Shown here: in pieces, positions 26,257 to 33,989 of the stretch
How the letters are laid out: the number at the start of each line of letters is the position of its first letter
Numbering within the stretch: the stretch's first letter is position 1
Assembly (NCBI GenBank): GCA_030522375.1
Contig: CP130488.1
Coordinates: forward strand, 992,001-1,056,000
Length of the DNA stretch: 64,000 nucleotides
Source of the DNA: Methanosuratincola petrocarbonis
GTDB taxonomy: Archaea > Thermoproteota > Methanomethylicia > Methanomethylicales > Methanomethylicaceae
Direction of reading: 5' to 3'
Translations under genes and position numbers: made by a program
Notes under the pieces: model-generated
The model's database searches: none
What the model was told of the DNA's origin: nothing
Seen by the model: only the letters and a program-made list of their open reading frames with translations

Positions 26257-26484
26257 TTGGTTTTCACAGCCTTTGTTTTGGGGGTCTGCCAGATCGGTAA
26301 GGAGAGGGAGGTCCTCGAGAAGTGCCTCGGGGTCAAAGGCGTCGTTGAAGGAACGGTCGTCTTTGGTGAGTACGACATAATCGTCAAGATACAGACTCAG
26401 GATGTAAAGGAGCTCAGCAAGAGGGTCGAGGAGATCAGGAGAATCGAAGGGCTGCTCAGGAGTGCGACCCTCATCTCCATTTAG
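26257..26484 (+). CDS. Stand-alone Lrp/AsnC ligand-binding (RAM) domain protein
   Basis: This 75-residue protein has only the effector-binding domain of Lrp/AsnC regulators (TAFVLGVCQIGKEREVLEKC, then GEYDIIVKIQ) and lacks the DNA-binding half. Such SAM/RAM-only proteins bind amino acids and may modify full regulators by mixed assembly; a complete Lrp protein is at 58363-58830. TTG 26257 is taken as start because GGAGGA lies 6 nt before it; a GTG at 26236 would put that site inside the gene. Confidence 0.82.
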   Translation: MVFTAFVLGVCQIGKEREVLEKCLGVKGVVEGTVVFGEYDIIVKIQTQDVKELSKRVEEIRRIEGLLRSATLISI

Positions 26485-26488
26485 CAAC

Positions 26489-26501
26489 TTTTCCTTTTTT
26501 G
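26489..26501 (+). terminator. T-rich terminator after the RAM-domain gene
   Basis: The run TTTTCCTTTTTTG follows the stop codon by a few bases, with another T run at 26515-26521. It fits an archaeal intrinsic terminator. Nothing else is seen in 26502-26597. Confidence 0.5.
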
Positions 26502-26597
26502 TCTGATTCGAATTGTTTTTTATGCAGGAAGCAGACAGGCGAGGTATGAGAAGTCGTTAGAAAGGGGGTATTGGATCGGGCACACCACGGGCGCACG

Positions 26598-27791
26598 TCA
26601 GTCCTTTCCGGCGACTTCCCGCGTGATCTTTACAATCGAGTCGACGGCATTGAAGTGCATTGCAAACCGCTGAGCCGCCCTGACTTTCCTCAGGCAGGAC
26701 TCTGATCCCACCACTTCCTCGACGGCGCGGCATAGCGTCTCCTTGCTCAGATCATACTGCTGTATCCTCCTGCCGATCCCCATATTCTCAACGGATTCCG
26801 CTATCCCCTGGTGCTCGGAGTGCGCGACAGTCGGGATCACGACCATCGGCTTCCCGTAGTAGATGGCCTCGCCGACGGTGTTGTGCCCTCCCCTTGTGAC
26901 GAGCAGGTCGCATGCCTTCAGGTACTTGTAGCGGTCATCGACCCAGTTGTATATCCGGAGGCGCCCCCCGTTGGACTTCGTCTCGGTGTTCGGGATATCT
27001 GAGAGCCCCCTCGAGAGGACGATGTTGTATCGGTCAGGGAACTCCCGGAAGATCTCTGCAATCGTCTTGGTGATCATCAGCTTCTCAGCCTTCGTGCCGC
27101 TTATGGCAGCGAATATGAGCGGCCGTTCGTCGAAGCCCAAGGAACGCTTCAGCTCCTCCTGCTCAGGCAGCTCATCAGGGTGCTTGGGAATCACCGGGCC
27201 GACGAGCCGGAGCTTCTTGACGTATTGGTTTGAGGGGACCACGTTAGCCTTCGCAATGGTGTAAGGAGGGGGGAAGTCGGGCACCACAATGACCCTGCTC
27301 GTCTTCCAGAGGCTCCCGAGGATCTCGAGGCCAAGGCGCTCCACGTTGGTCTTCACCTTCAGCTTCGACTTACGGACGATCGGCCTCTTGTGCGGTATCA
27401 TGATCCTGAGCTGGTGCAGGATCAGCACAGATGCTATCCTCCTCATCCTCGAGGCCAGGACGGTCGAGAGGCGGCTGTCCGACACTACCACATCAGGCTT
27501 GAAGTGTTCTATCAGCGAGAGCTCTGCGCCTACCTGCAGGGCGAATGTGTACAGGTTCTTCGGCCCGATCGAGAGTGTCCTGCGGAGATCGAATTCCCCG
27601 TTCTCCTTCTCGAAGACACTGATGGGAGGGACCTGCCCGACAGGGAATGATGCTTTCTTGATGAATTGGACCGCCTCTCCGTATGTGGAGAAGAAGACGA
27701 CGTCCCCCCTGGATCTCAAAGCCTTGGCGATGGGGATGCACCTCCCGGCATGACCGAGTGCGATGCCGCAGGGTGCAAGGTAGGCTCGCAT
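26598..27791 (-). CDS. MurG/GT28-like glycosyltransferase
   Basis: This 397-residue GT-B glycosyltransferase has the N-terminal Gly-rich acceptor loop (GIALGHAGRCIPIAKALRSRG) and the C-terminal nucleotide-sugar site (TRGGHNTVGEAIYYGKPMVV, split here; near residue 305), then EHQGIAESVENMGIG. Archaeal homologs transfer GlcNAc-like sugars in surface glycan synthesis. ATG 27791 leaves an 11-bp gap to the AMMECR1 gene; longer versions overlap it and lack family sequence. Last gene of a six-gene minus-strand run that begins at 31145. Confidence 0.82.
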   Translation of the reverse strand: MRAYLAPCGIALGHAGRCIPIAKALRSRGDVVFFSTYGEAVQFIKKASFPVGQVPPISVFEKENGEFDLRRTLSIGPKNLYTFALQVGAELSLIEHFKPDVVVSDSRLSTVLASRMRRIASVLILHQLRIMIPHKRPIVRKSKLKVKTNVERLGLEILGSLWKTSRVIVVPDFPPPYTIAKANVVPSNQYVKKLRLVGPVIPKHPDELPEQEELKRSLGFDERPLIFAAISGTKAEKLMITKTIAEIFREFPDRYNIVLSRGLSDIPNTETKSNGGRLRIYNWVDDRYKYLKACDLLVTRGGHNTVGEAIYYGKPMVVIPTVAHSEHQGIAESVENMGIGRRIQQYDLSKETLCRAVEEVVGSESCLRKVRAAQRFAMHFNAVDSIVKITREVAGKD

Positions 27792-27802
27792 AGGCAGACG
27801 AC

Positions 27803-28420
27803 CTACAGGGGCTTCTGGACCACTTCGCCCTTGGGAGACGACTCTGCAAAGATCTCTGCGGTAAATTTGTAGACCAAGGTCTTCCTGGACAGCCAAGCGT
27901 CCGGCGGGAGCCCGGCCTTCATGCAGCATTCTGCGAGGAAGGTCTCTTCGTCCCACCCGTACTCCACCGGGACCTGCGGCAGCAGCAGTCCCCTGTAGTA
28001 GCCGCTCTCCACGATCAGTCCGTCCCTGCCGACCTTTATGCTCGATGGGAGATCCTTCGGGGAATCGACCTTGACCTGGACGGGGGGAGTCAGTATGCTT
28101 ACCTCGAACACTATCGAGTCGAGCTCCCGGCGTTCAACAGGCGGGAACCGCGGGTCGTTGAATGCCGCACTGATCGCCGAGTCCACCGTTGCCTCCACGA
28201 GCGGGAGGTGTGGGACCGGGTAGCCGATGCAGCCCCTGAGCGACCGCCCCGAAGGGGTAACTTTCTCCAGCGTGACGAATACGCCAGACTTTTCGAGCAG
28301 CTTTTCGTCGGGCACGTCAGCAGGCCTTATCTTCGTGCCAGTGGACATATACTCCTCGACCGCACGCCTTGCCAGCCTGACCAGATATCTTCCTTCATCA
28401 ATGGAGTACAATCGGTTCAC
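27803..28420 (-). CDS. AMMECR1-domain protein
   Basis: This 205-residue protein is full length for the family found in archaea and eukaryotes. The invariant motif LRGCIGY lies near residue 62, with AFNDPRFPPV near 92 and later VEYGWDEETFLAECCMKAGLP. The biochemical function is not established. Its GTG start overlaps the TGA of the Mut7-C gene (GTGA), which shows translational coupling. Confidence 0.92.
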   Translation of the reverse strand: MNRLYSIDEGRYLVRLARRAVEEYMSTGTKIRPADVPDEKLLEKSGVFVTLEKVTPSGRSLRGCIGYPVPHLPLVEATVDSAISAAFNDPRFPPVERRELDSIVFEVSILTPPVQVKVDSPKDLPSSIKVGRDGLIVESGYYRGLLLPQVPVEYGWDEETFLAECCMKAGLPPDAWLSRKTLVYKFTAEIFAESSPKGEVVQKPL

Positions 28421-28848
28421 CTTAAGCCAGAAGCTTCAAGCGTTTCGCTTATCTTCAACCAGTGGGAGCCGTGCCAATAAAACTTTCTGCACCTGGGGCA
28501 AACCCAGACCTTCCCCCTCGCTGGCATACCCGGGTCGTCCTCGCCCTCGACCAGGAGTTCGTTGCAGAGGGGGCACCTGGTCTGGTCGGAGAGCCTCAGA
28601 CCTAGAGTGCGGGCTATCTCAGACAGCTCCTCGACTATTGTTGTGGACTTTATCAGGATGGCGGGGACGCCCCGCCTCACGGCACGCCTGAAGAGCTCGT
28701 TGTCCCTGGTGAGGAGGAGGCGCCCACCACCCTCGGCAGCAGAGATCAGCTCGTCATCTCCAGCTGAGGGCAGGTATTCCGTGTCGTAGCCGATGATCCT
28801 CAGCCACCTTGCGAGCTTGCCGAGCATCGCATCGGCTACGAACCGCAA
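28417..28848 (-). CDS. Mut7-C RNase-like protein with zinc ribbon
   Basis: This 143-residue protein has a PIN-like Mut7-C nuclease domain (FVADAMLGKLARWLRIIGYDT at the start, with the acidic residues in ADAML and GDDEL, and TRDNELFRRA). It ends in a C-terminal zinc ribbon (CPLCNELLVEG, then WVCPRCRKFYWHGSHW). It is predicted to cut or bind RNA. TTG 28848 is chosen because GAGGAG lies 8 nt before it and the family starts with MRFVADAML; it comes 2 bp after the CBS gene stop. Confidence 0.85.
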   Translation of the reverse strand: MRFVADAMLGKLARWLRIIGYDTEYLPSAGDDELISAAEGGGRLLLTRDNELFRRAVRRGVPAILIKSTTIVEELSEIARTLGLRLSDQTRCPLCNELLVEGEDDPGMPARGKVWVCPRCRKFYWHGSHWLKISETLEASGLR

Positions 28849-28850
28849 CC

Positions 28851-29654
28851 CTACTGCTCCTCTGGGAACGTGTTGACGATGAAGGAGAGGATCTCGTCTG
28901 TCGAGACTATCCCGACGGGGGTGAGCCCGTTCACCACGACAACGCCAGGGCACCGCTCAGCCAAGATCTTCCTGACCGCATCACCCAAGGTCGACTCCTC
29001 ACCAATCGACGGGTAGTCCACCTTCATCACATTTGAGATCGAGAGCTGCCTTATCCTAGCCTTCTGGTGCTTCTCGGGGACGTACATGTGGAAGTCCACC
29101 AGCGCCTTGAGGAGGGCACCCCTTGTCACTGCGCCGAGGTATCGACCGTCATCGTTGAGCACCGGGATCACCGGGGTTCCGCTTTCCAAAAGGAGCTTCC
29201 TTGCATGTATTGCGCGCTCGCTGGACCTGAGAGACGGGAATTTCCTCCGCATGAGTTGGGCTGCGCCAACTTCCCTGTCCTGCACAGCCTTAACCATGCT
29301 CGACCTGTAGACGACGCCCAAGAACATCTCCCCGTAGAACATCGGGAGAAGGTCAGCATTCAGCTCCAGCATAAGCTTTGCCGCCTTCCTCACGGAGGTG
29401 TCGTTCGAGACGGTGGCAGGGAAACTGCTCATGAAGCCGGAGATGTAGAGTGACCCCGGCGAGACTGCCCTCAGCCGCTGGGTTCCTATCTTCGTCAGTA
29501 TGTCTGCATATGAGAGGTAGCCCACTATCTTACCGTCGTCCGAGACGCATATGCCCTCCAGCCCCTGCTTGTCCATCAAGTCCAAGGCGTCCAGCAGCGG
29601 CCGGTTCTTGTTCAGGGCTGGCGCGTCCTTCGTTGCTATGTCAGTTAGTTTCAT
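28851..29654 (-). CDS. Four-CBS-domain protein (A)
   Basis: This 267-residue protein consists of four CBS motifs and nothing else. CBS pairs bind AMP, ATP, SAM or related ligands and act as energy sensors. Repeats of the form LVVxDxGxxxGxVxxxDI are visible near residues 35, 105, 170 and 240, with GICVSDDGKIVGYLSYADI the clearest. Its ATG overlaps the stop of the next CBS gene upstream (ATGA). Confidence 0.88.
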   Translation of the reverse strand: MKLTDIATKDAPALNKNRPLLDALDLMDKQGLEGICVSDDGKIVGYLSYADILTKIGTQRLRAVSPGSLYISGFMSSFPATVSNDTSVRKAAKLMLELNADLLPMFYGEMFLGVVYRSSMVKAVQDREVGAAQLMRRKFPSLRSSERAIHARKLLLESGTPVIPVLNDDGRYLGAVTRGALLKALVDFHMYVPEKHQKARIRQLSISNVMKVDYPSIGEESTLGDAVRKILAERCPGVVVVNGLTPVGIVSTDEILSFIVNTFPEEQ

Positions 29655-30496
29655 GCCGATCCCTCCCTCGCTATCGCCTTCACAAAGTCGAATTTTGTGA
29701 TCATTCCGACCAGCTCATATTCTTTGTTCACCACAGGCATCCCGCCTATGCCGTTCTCCAGGAGCGTCCTCGCAGCCTCGGCTGCGTCCTGCTCTTCTTC
29801 GACGGTGATCGGCTCTACCGTCATCAACGACTCTGCTGTCGGGAGCTGGTAGAGCCTTGTCGGCCAGGGTTCCTCGGACTTGATCGCGGTTCCCTTGATA
29901 AAGGGCTCGGACCCCCTGTACGGCCTGAGGAACGACAGGTCTGTTTCGGTGATGATCCCAACGGGCTTCTTCCCCTCCTCGACTATTACCCGGTCGGCAG
30001 AGTATGCCTCCATCATGTCAACCACGCGGTAGAAGGAGTGCATCCTCTTCACGACCGGGGTCTGGTCGATCTTCCTTGCAATCTCCCCCACAGTATGCCT
30101 CCCCTTGTGCGACTGGAAGTAATACGAAGTCATGTCTGTCTTAGTTATTATGCCAACAAGACTGCCGCCCGAGTCGACCACCGGAAGCCCCCTTATGTTG
30201 GCACTGATCATTGTTTTCGCAGCCTCCTCCACAGTGGCTCTTTCCTGGATCACCTTGACAGGGGTCCTCATGATCTCAAGGACCATTATCGAGTCCAATT
30301 CCCTGTTGCGCATCTTGTAACTGGCCAAGTCCCTCACAAGGTCCTTCTTGGTCAGGATCCCCATGGGTGAGGTCCCTTCGACAACCACCAGCCTGCTTAC
30401 CATTTCCCTCAGCATCAGGTTCCTTGCCCTAGCCACCGTGTCGTTTTTTGAGACTGTTACAACAGGGCTCCTCATCAATTCGCCAACTTCTTTCAT
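29651..30496 (-). CDS. Four-CBS-domain protein (B)
   Basis: This 281-residue protein again has four CBS motifs: MRSPVVTVSKNDT, MRTPVKVIQERAT, QTPVVKRMHSF and MTVEPITVEEEQD begin the four units. GLPVVDSGGSLVGIITKTDM is a textbook CBS end. A GGAGGT site lies 9 nt before the ATG. It is translationally coupled to CBS protein A; the two probably arose by duplication and may form mixed assemblies. Confidence 0.88.
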   Translation of the reverse strand: MKEVGELMRSPVVTVSKNDTVARARNLMLREMVSRLVVVEGTSPMGILTKKDLVRDLASYKMRNRELDSIMVLEIMRTPVKVIQERATVEEAAKTMISANIRGLPVVDSGGSLVGIITKTDMTSYYFQSHKGRHTVGEIARKIDQTPVVKRMHSFYRVVDMMEAYSADRVIVEEGKKPVGIITETDLSFLRPYRGSEPFIKGTAIKSEEPWPTRLYQLPTAESLMTVEPITVEEEQDAAEAARTLLENGIGGMPVVNKEYELVGMITKFDFVKAIAREGSA

Positions 30497-30590
30497 ATTT
30501 CCAACTACCTCCGCCAGCGGCTATAACGGCATCCTATCTCCAAATGGCTTCCCACTCAGAGCTTCTAAAGGTGCACAATGGGACGGGCGA

Positions 30591-31145
30591 TCATGACTCC
30601 ATTTCGTTCCTGCAGACCTCGCAGAGGAAGTGCCCATTTACCTCCTCTAGGCTATCAGACCATTCTTCGCAGTTGTCGCAGAAGCCAGCGAGGCTCTCCC
30701 CCCTCTTGGATGGCATGATCCTGTTCTTGGCAGCATCGGCAAGCACTTCCATCAGTTCCGGCGCCGTGGAGAGGATGTCCCTCGAAGTCACAATGCCTAC
30801 CATCTTGCCCTTGTCGACAACTACCAGGCGCCTTACACCGAGCCTCGCCATCTTCCTCGCCGCCTCCATTGCGTCTGCCCTGGGGTCGATCACGGATACA
30901 GGCGATGACATTATATCCCTCGCAAGAGTCCTTTCCGGGTCCCTCCCCCGGGCGATCACCCTCTCCACCAGGTCCTTCTCGGTGATTATTCCTGAAGGGT
31001 GCCCTTCCTTGGTGATCACCACTGAGCCGACGGACTTGCCGCTCATTGCCATAGCAACTTCTTTCGCAGTGGAGGTCTCTGAGAGCGTCACGAGGTCCCT
31101 CGTCATCACATCAGCAACTAGAACTCGAGCTCGGATGCCGACCAT
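30591..31145 (-). CDS. CBS-pair protein with C-terminal zinc finger
   Basis: This 184-residue protein has two CBS motifs (DVMTRDLVTLSE and DIMSSPVSVIDP as unit starts) followed by a short zinc-ribbon-like tail with CDNCEEW and FLCEVCRNE. The combination of a nucleotide-sensing pair with a zinc ribbon is seen in archaeal proteins of unknown role. The start is uncertain: a CTATAAATGG box overlaps the ATG at 31145, so translation could begin later, at 31109 or 31106. First gene of the minus-strand run ending with the glycosyltransferase. Confidence 0.82.
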   Translation of the reverse strand: MVGIRARVLVADVMTRDLVTLSETSTAKEVAMAMSGKSVGSVVITKEGHPSGIITEKDLVERVIARGRDPERTLARDIMSSPVSVIDPRADAMEAARKMARLGVRRLVVVDKGKMVGIVTSRDILSTAPELMEVLADAAKNRIMPSKRGESLAGFCDNCEEWSDSLEEVNGHFLCEVCRNEMES

Positions 31146-31230
31146 TTATAGCCCCGGTCTAATCTTTGTTTTTCCTGATATTTATAGTATAGTAGGGGCG
31201 GCGGAGCTGGCTTTGCGCCCTCGATCCGTA

Positions 31231-33165
31231 TCAGATCAGGATGCATCCGCCCGGGGGGAGCATATTCAGTATGTCGGACTCTGGGACGGCGGCAACCTTC
31301 TCCTTCGAGTCGCGACCTGCCTGCCTCCCCAAGCGGTCCTTGATAGCCAAGACCAAGCGCTTGCCCTCCAGCTCTCCAGGCCTGAGGCTGACCCAGAGGT
31401 CGGTCCTCGAACGGACAAAATCACCTATGCCCGAGATCACCTTGTACTCGTCGTTCGAGAGGATGATCCCGATTTGGACCTCGAGCGGGATGTTCCTCAC
31501 GTAGTTTCTCTCCCCGTAGATCATAAACGCCCCCTTGCCGAGGTATTCCCCTGAAGGGGGTGCCTTGGTGACCTGGTCGGGGTAAACCCAATACCCGTCA
31601 GCGACGCCCACGCCCGCCTTCCATGCCCGGGAGTATGCCACCGCGAATGCGACTGCCTCGATCTTTGTCCTGTCTGGGATCTCCTTGCCCCCGGACTTGA
31701 CCACCACCACGGAACCGCCAGGAAGGTCTGCGTGGGCGAAGACGTCCATGGGTTCCAGGTGTTTCCGCACCAAGACTTCATTTTGGCTCGCGTCCTTGCC
31801 GCCTATCACCAAGAATCCGTCCGAAGAGTACATCCACCGGAACTTCTCGTACCACTCCTTGCTCATCGCCCTCAGGACGGTCGGCTTGGGTATTGCCAAG
31901 AGGCCCTTCTTTGCCTCCTCGATCTTCCTTTCACTCTCCTCGAGAGCGTTCCTGAGACCCTCGAGCTTCCGCGATGCCTCCTTCGACTCCGAGAAATAGC
32001 GCTCTGCATTTTCTGCTGCAGAGAGCTTGAAGTCGATCACCAATTCCTTCCCCCCGAGCGAGTAGACGAGGGTGCCCCCCGCCCCGTCTATCTCCCTTAT
32101 GTTGGAGTCGAGAGAGCGTATCGAGTCCCAGCCCTTCCCAGATCGCCTCTCCCTCAGCACCCGCTCGATGAGCGACTGGACGGCATGGAGGCTTGCCATG
32201 ATTAGCTTCCCCTTCTCCAACGACTCTGCCCGCCGCTTTTCGAGCTCAGTTATGTGTTCAAGCTGCCTCGACCTGATCGCCTCAAGACCCCTTATCTCCT
32301 CCTCGACCCTCGCCTTCCGCCTGTCGCCTGCCTGCTCAAGGACGAGCCCCCCGAAGTAGACGTCGACTGCCTCGTTGAATGTACCGAAATGCCGCCGGTC
32401 GCCCGCGACGGACACGAAATCCACGGGGACGACGGTGGATGGCCTCCCGCCCTGATCGATTATCGTGGGATTCAGCCTCCCCGATCGGATCTCCTCGAGC
32501 ACGGAGAGGACGGAGGCCCTGAAGGCGGCGACCTCAGCATCTGTTATGCCCTCCGAGGGGCGATCGGAAGGTATGCCTGACCTTGCGAGTCCCTCCTCGA
32601 CGAGCTCTGGGGGCAGGTTGAAGACCCTGGTGAGCGCCCTGGAGACGGGGTGCTTAGATGCCTTCAGCTCCCCTATCGGTATCGGATCAAGGGCAACATC
32701 GAGACCCCGCTTCGGGGGCGGCTTGTACGGCGCTCCAACCCTAAGGACCCTGTCCTTCATCTCCCGCTGGTGGAGGGCGAACCTGATCACACCCCCCTTG
32801 TCCGTGATGAGAAGGTTCCCGTCACCGAAGATCTCAAAGTACGCCGAGTATTGCTCGCCACCCCTATCCAATACCATTACGGCTATCCGGTCAAGGTCGA
32901 GCTGTTCGAACCTCAATATCTTGGCTCCAGCCAAGTATCGCCGCAGGTTCATAGCAGTCGGGGTAGGCCTCTCCGGGACAGGGTACTTGTAGCGCGTAAG
33001 GTTCAGCCTCCGCTGCGGGTCGAAGACCAGGTCACGGGTTTCGGGATGGGCATGGATGCGGAAAACCAGGAGGGATCCTTCGACCTGGTAGACGTTGTCA
33101 ACGCGAGCGCTTATTAAGGTGGAGTTGAGTTCACTTACGATAGCGAGGATGTCCAAGGATGTCAT
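31231..33165 (-). CDS. NFACT family protein, archaeal RqcH/Rqc2 homolog
   Basis: This 644-residue protein is the archaeal NFACT (fibronectin-binding-A-like) protein of ribosome-associated quality control. The N-terminal NFACT-N domain includes the conserved Asp-Arg pair (LDLDRI, Asp92-Arg93) needed in RqcH for tRNA-dependent tailing. A long coiled coil lies near 270-420 and the NFACT-R domain near 440-560 (KFRWMYSSDGFLVIGGKDASQNE, split here, then VFAHADLPGGSVVVVK). It binds obstructed large subunits and may add residues to stalled chains. ATG 33165 is used; a TTG four codons upstream is possible. Its start overlaps that of the divergent EMC6-like gene. Confidence 0.9.
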   Translation of the reverse strand: MTSLDILAIVSELNSTLISARVDNVYQVEGSLLVFRIHAHPETRDLVFDPQRRLNLTRYKYPVPERPTPTAMNLRRYLAGAKILRFEQLDLDRIAVMVLDRGGEQYSAYFEIFGDGNLLITDKGGVIRFALHQREMKDRVLRVGAPYKPPPKRGLDVALDPIPIGELKASKHPVSRALTRVFNLPPELVEEGLARSGIPSDRPSEGITDAEVAAFRASVLSVLEEIRSGRLNPTIIDQGGRPSTVVPVDFVSVAGDRRHFGTFNEAVDVYFGGLVLEQAGDRRKARVEEEIRGLEAIRSRQLEHITELEKRRAESLEKGKLIMASLHAVQSLIERVLRERRSGKGWDSIRSLDSNIREIDGAGGTLVYSLGGKELVIDFKLSAAENAERYFSESKEASRKLEGLRNALEESERKIEEAKKGLLAIPKPTVLRAMSKEWYEKFRWMYSSDGFLVIGGKDASQNEVLVRKHLEPMDVFAHADLPGGSVVVVKSGGKEIPDRTKIEAVAFAVAYSRAWKAGVGVADGYWVYPDQVTKAPPSGEYLGKGAFMIYGERNYVRNIPLEVQIGIILSNDEYKVISGIGDFVRSRTDLWVSLRPGELEGKRLVLAIKDRLGRQAGRDSKEKVAAVPESDILNMLPPGGCILI

Positions 33166-33473
33166 CCCAGACTTCAAAACAATCAGCTCCCAAGCCGGAG
33201 GTCCTGTACAGGAGGATGTATTACATCAGGGTGATATTTGCAGTTATCGGCGGTCTGATCACGGGCGGTCTGAACGTCAGGGGGGAACTTGGAATCGTGG
33301 TCGGGGTTGCGGTCTTCCTTGCATCCTATGTATTCCTCAAGAGCTTCGGACCCTTCAGGGACATCCCTGACAAGAAGAAGTACTACATGACCGGGATCTT
33401 CTCCTACTTCCTGCTCTGGTTCTCGATATGGGTGCTATCGATCAACCTTCTCTACCCTTCCGCTCTTCCCTAG
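33159..33473 (+). CDS. EMC6-like small membrane protein
   Basis: This 104-residue protein has three predicted membrane helices: VIFAVIGGLITGGLNV, LGIVVGVAVFLASYVFL and FSYFLLWFSIWVLSINLLY. Size and the Gly-rich first helix pair resemble the archaeal EMC6-like/Rab5-interacting family, relatives of a subunit of the eukaryotic membrane insertase EMC. This family call is from memory of the pattern and is moderate. Its start codon overlaps the start of the NFACT gene on the other strand, and its 3' end overlaps the next minus-strand gene by 32 bp. Confidence 0.55.
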   Translation: MSSQTSKQSAPKPEVLYRRMYYIRVIFAVIGGLITGGLNVRGELGIVVGVAVFLASYVFLKSFGPFRDIPDKKKYYMTGIFSYFLLWFSIWVLSINLLYPSALP

Positions 33474-33942
33474 CCTTCTTCCGCGGTGCGACCACGAAGG
33501 CGTCGTCGCCTGCCTCCTGCTGCTTTTTCTTCTCCTGCGGCTCGCTGTTGAGTGGGTATTCGGGGTAGTTCTCCTTCAGGAAAGCAAGGGTCTTCGCCGC
33601 TATCTCCCAGGCTATCAGGAAGCCCCTCTCGTAGTCGTCTATAGTCGGCCTATATGCCTCGTTCCTGAATCTGTCAGAGAGGGCGCTTATCTCCTGCGCG
33701 GTCCCTTTCCTGTAGAGCTTGATGTAAAGCGAAGCAAGATCCCTCTCCCTCGCGCAGTTGTATATCCCCCTGATGGCGTCGTAAAACCCCCTCCCCAATT
33801 CGCCTGTCCCATTCAGCTTGTTCTTCAGTACCGAGAGATCCTGTTCGGCCCTGGGGAGGCTCCTGAAGTACACGTAGCGGACTATCTGGGAGGCCTCGGC
33901 CTCGAACTTGTGGAGCAGGTCATAAGTGGACAATGGTACCAC
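33442..33942 (-). CDS. Conserved helical protein of unknown function
   Basis: I do not recognise this protein of about 166 residues. It is mostly helical (LLHKFEAEASQIVRYVYFRS, then GRGFYDAIRGIYNCARERD and GFLIAWEIAAKTLAFLKENYP) and ends in a charged Lys/Arg/Glu-rich tail. The start is uncertain: TTG 33972, GTG 33942 or TTG 33933. The TATA-like sequence 33947-33958 favours a later start. It overlaps the EMC6-like gene by 32 bp tail to tail. Confidence 0.55.
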   Translation of the reverse strand: MVPLSTYDLLHKFEAEASQIVRYVYFRSLPRAEQDLSVLKNKLNGTGELGRGFYDAIRGIYNCARERDLASLYIKLYRKGTAQEISALSDRFRNEAYRPTIDDYERGFLIAWEIAAKTLAFLKENYPEYPLNSEPQEKKKQQEAGDDAFVVAPRKKAREERKGREG

Positions 33943-33946
33943 ATGG

Positions 33947-33958
33947 TTTTTTATAACC
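33947..33958. promoter_or_regulatory. TATA-like element between divergent genes
   Basis: TTTTTTATAACC reads as a box A on both strands (GGTTATAAAAAA on the minus strand). On the plus strand it is 32-43 bp before the fumarase alpha ATG. On the minus strand it overlaps the candidate starts of the helical protein. One element may serve both directions. Confidence 0.4.
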
Positions 33959-33989
33959 TGAGCGCTTATCAAATCTTCGATGTTGGCAG

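Noticed and set aside
30448..31554. 368-codon plus-strand frame
   Set aside because: Antisense to two well-supported genes (CBS and NFACT); the low-complexity Ser/Leu composition is that of a reverse-strand shadow.
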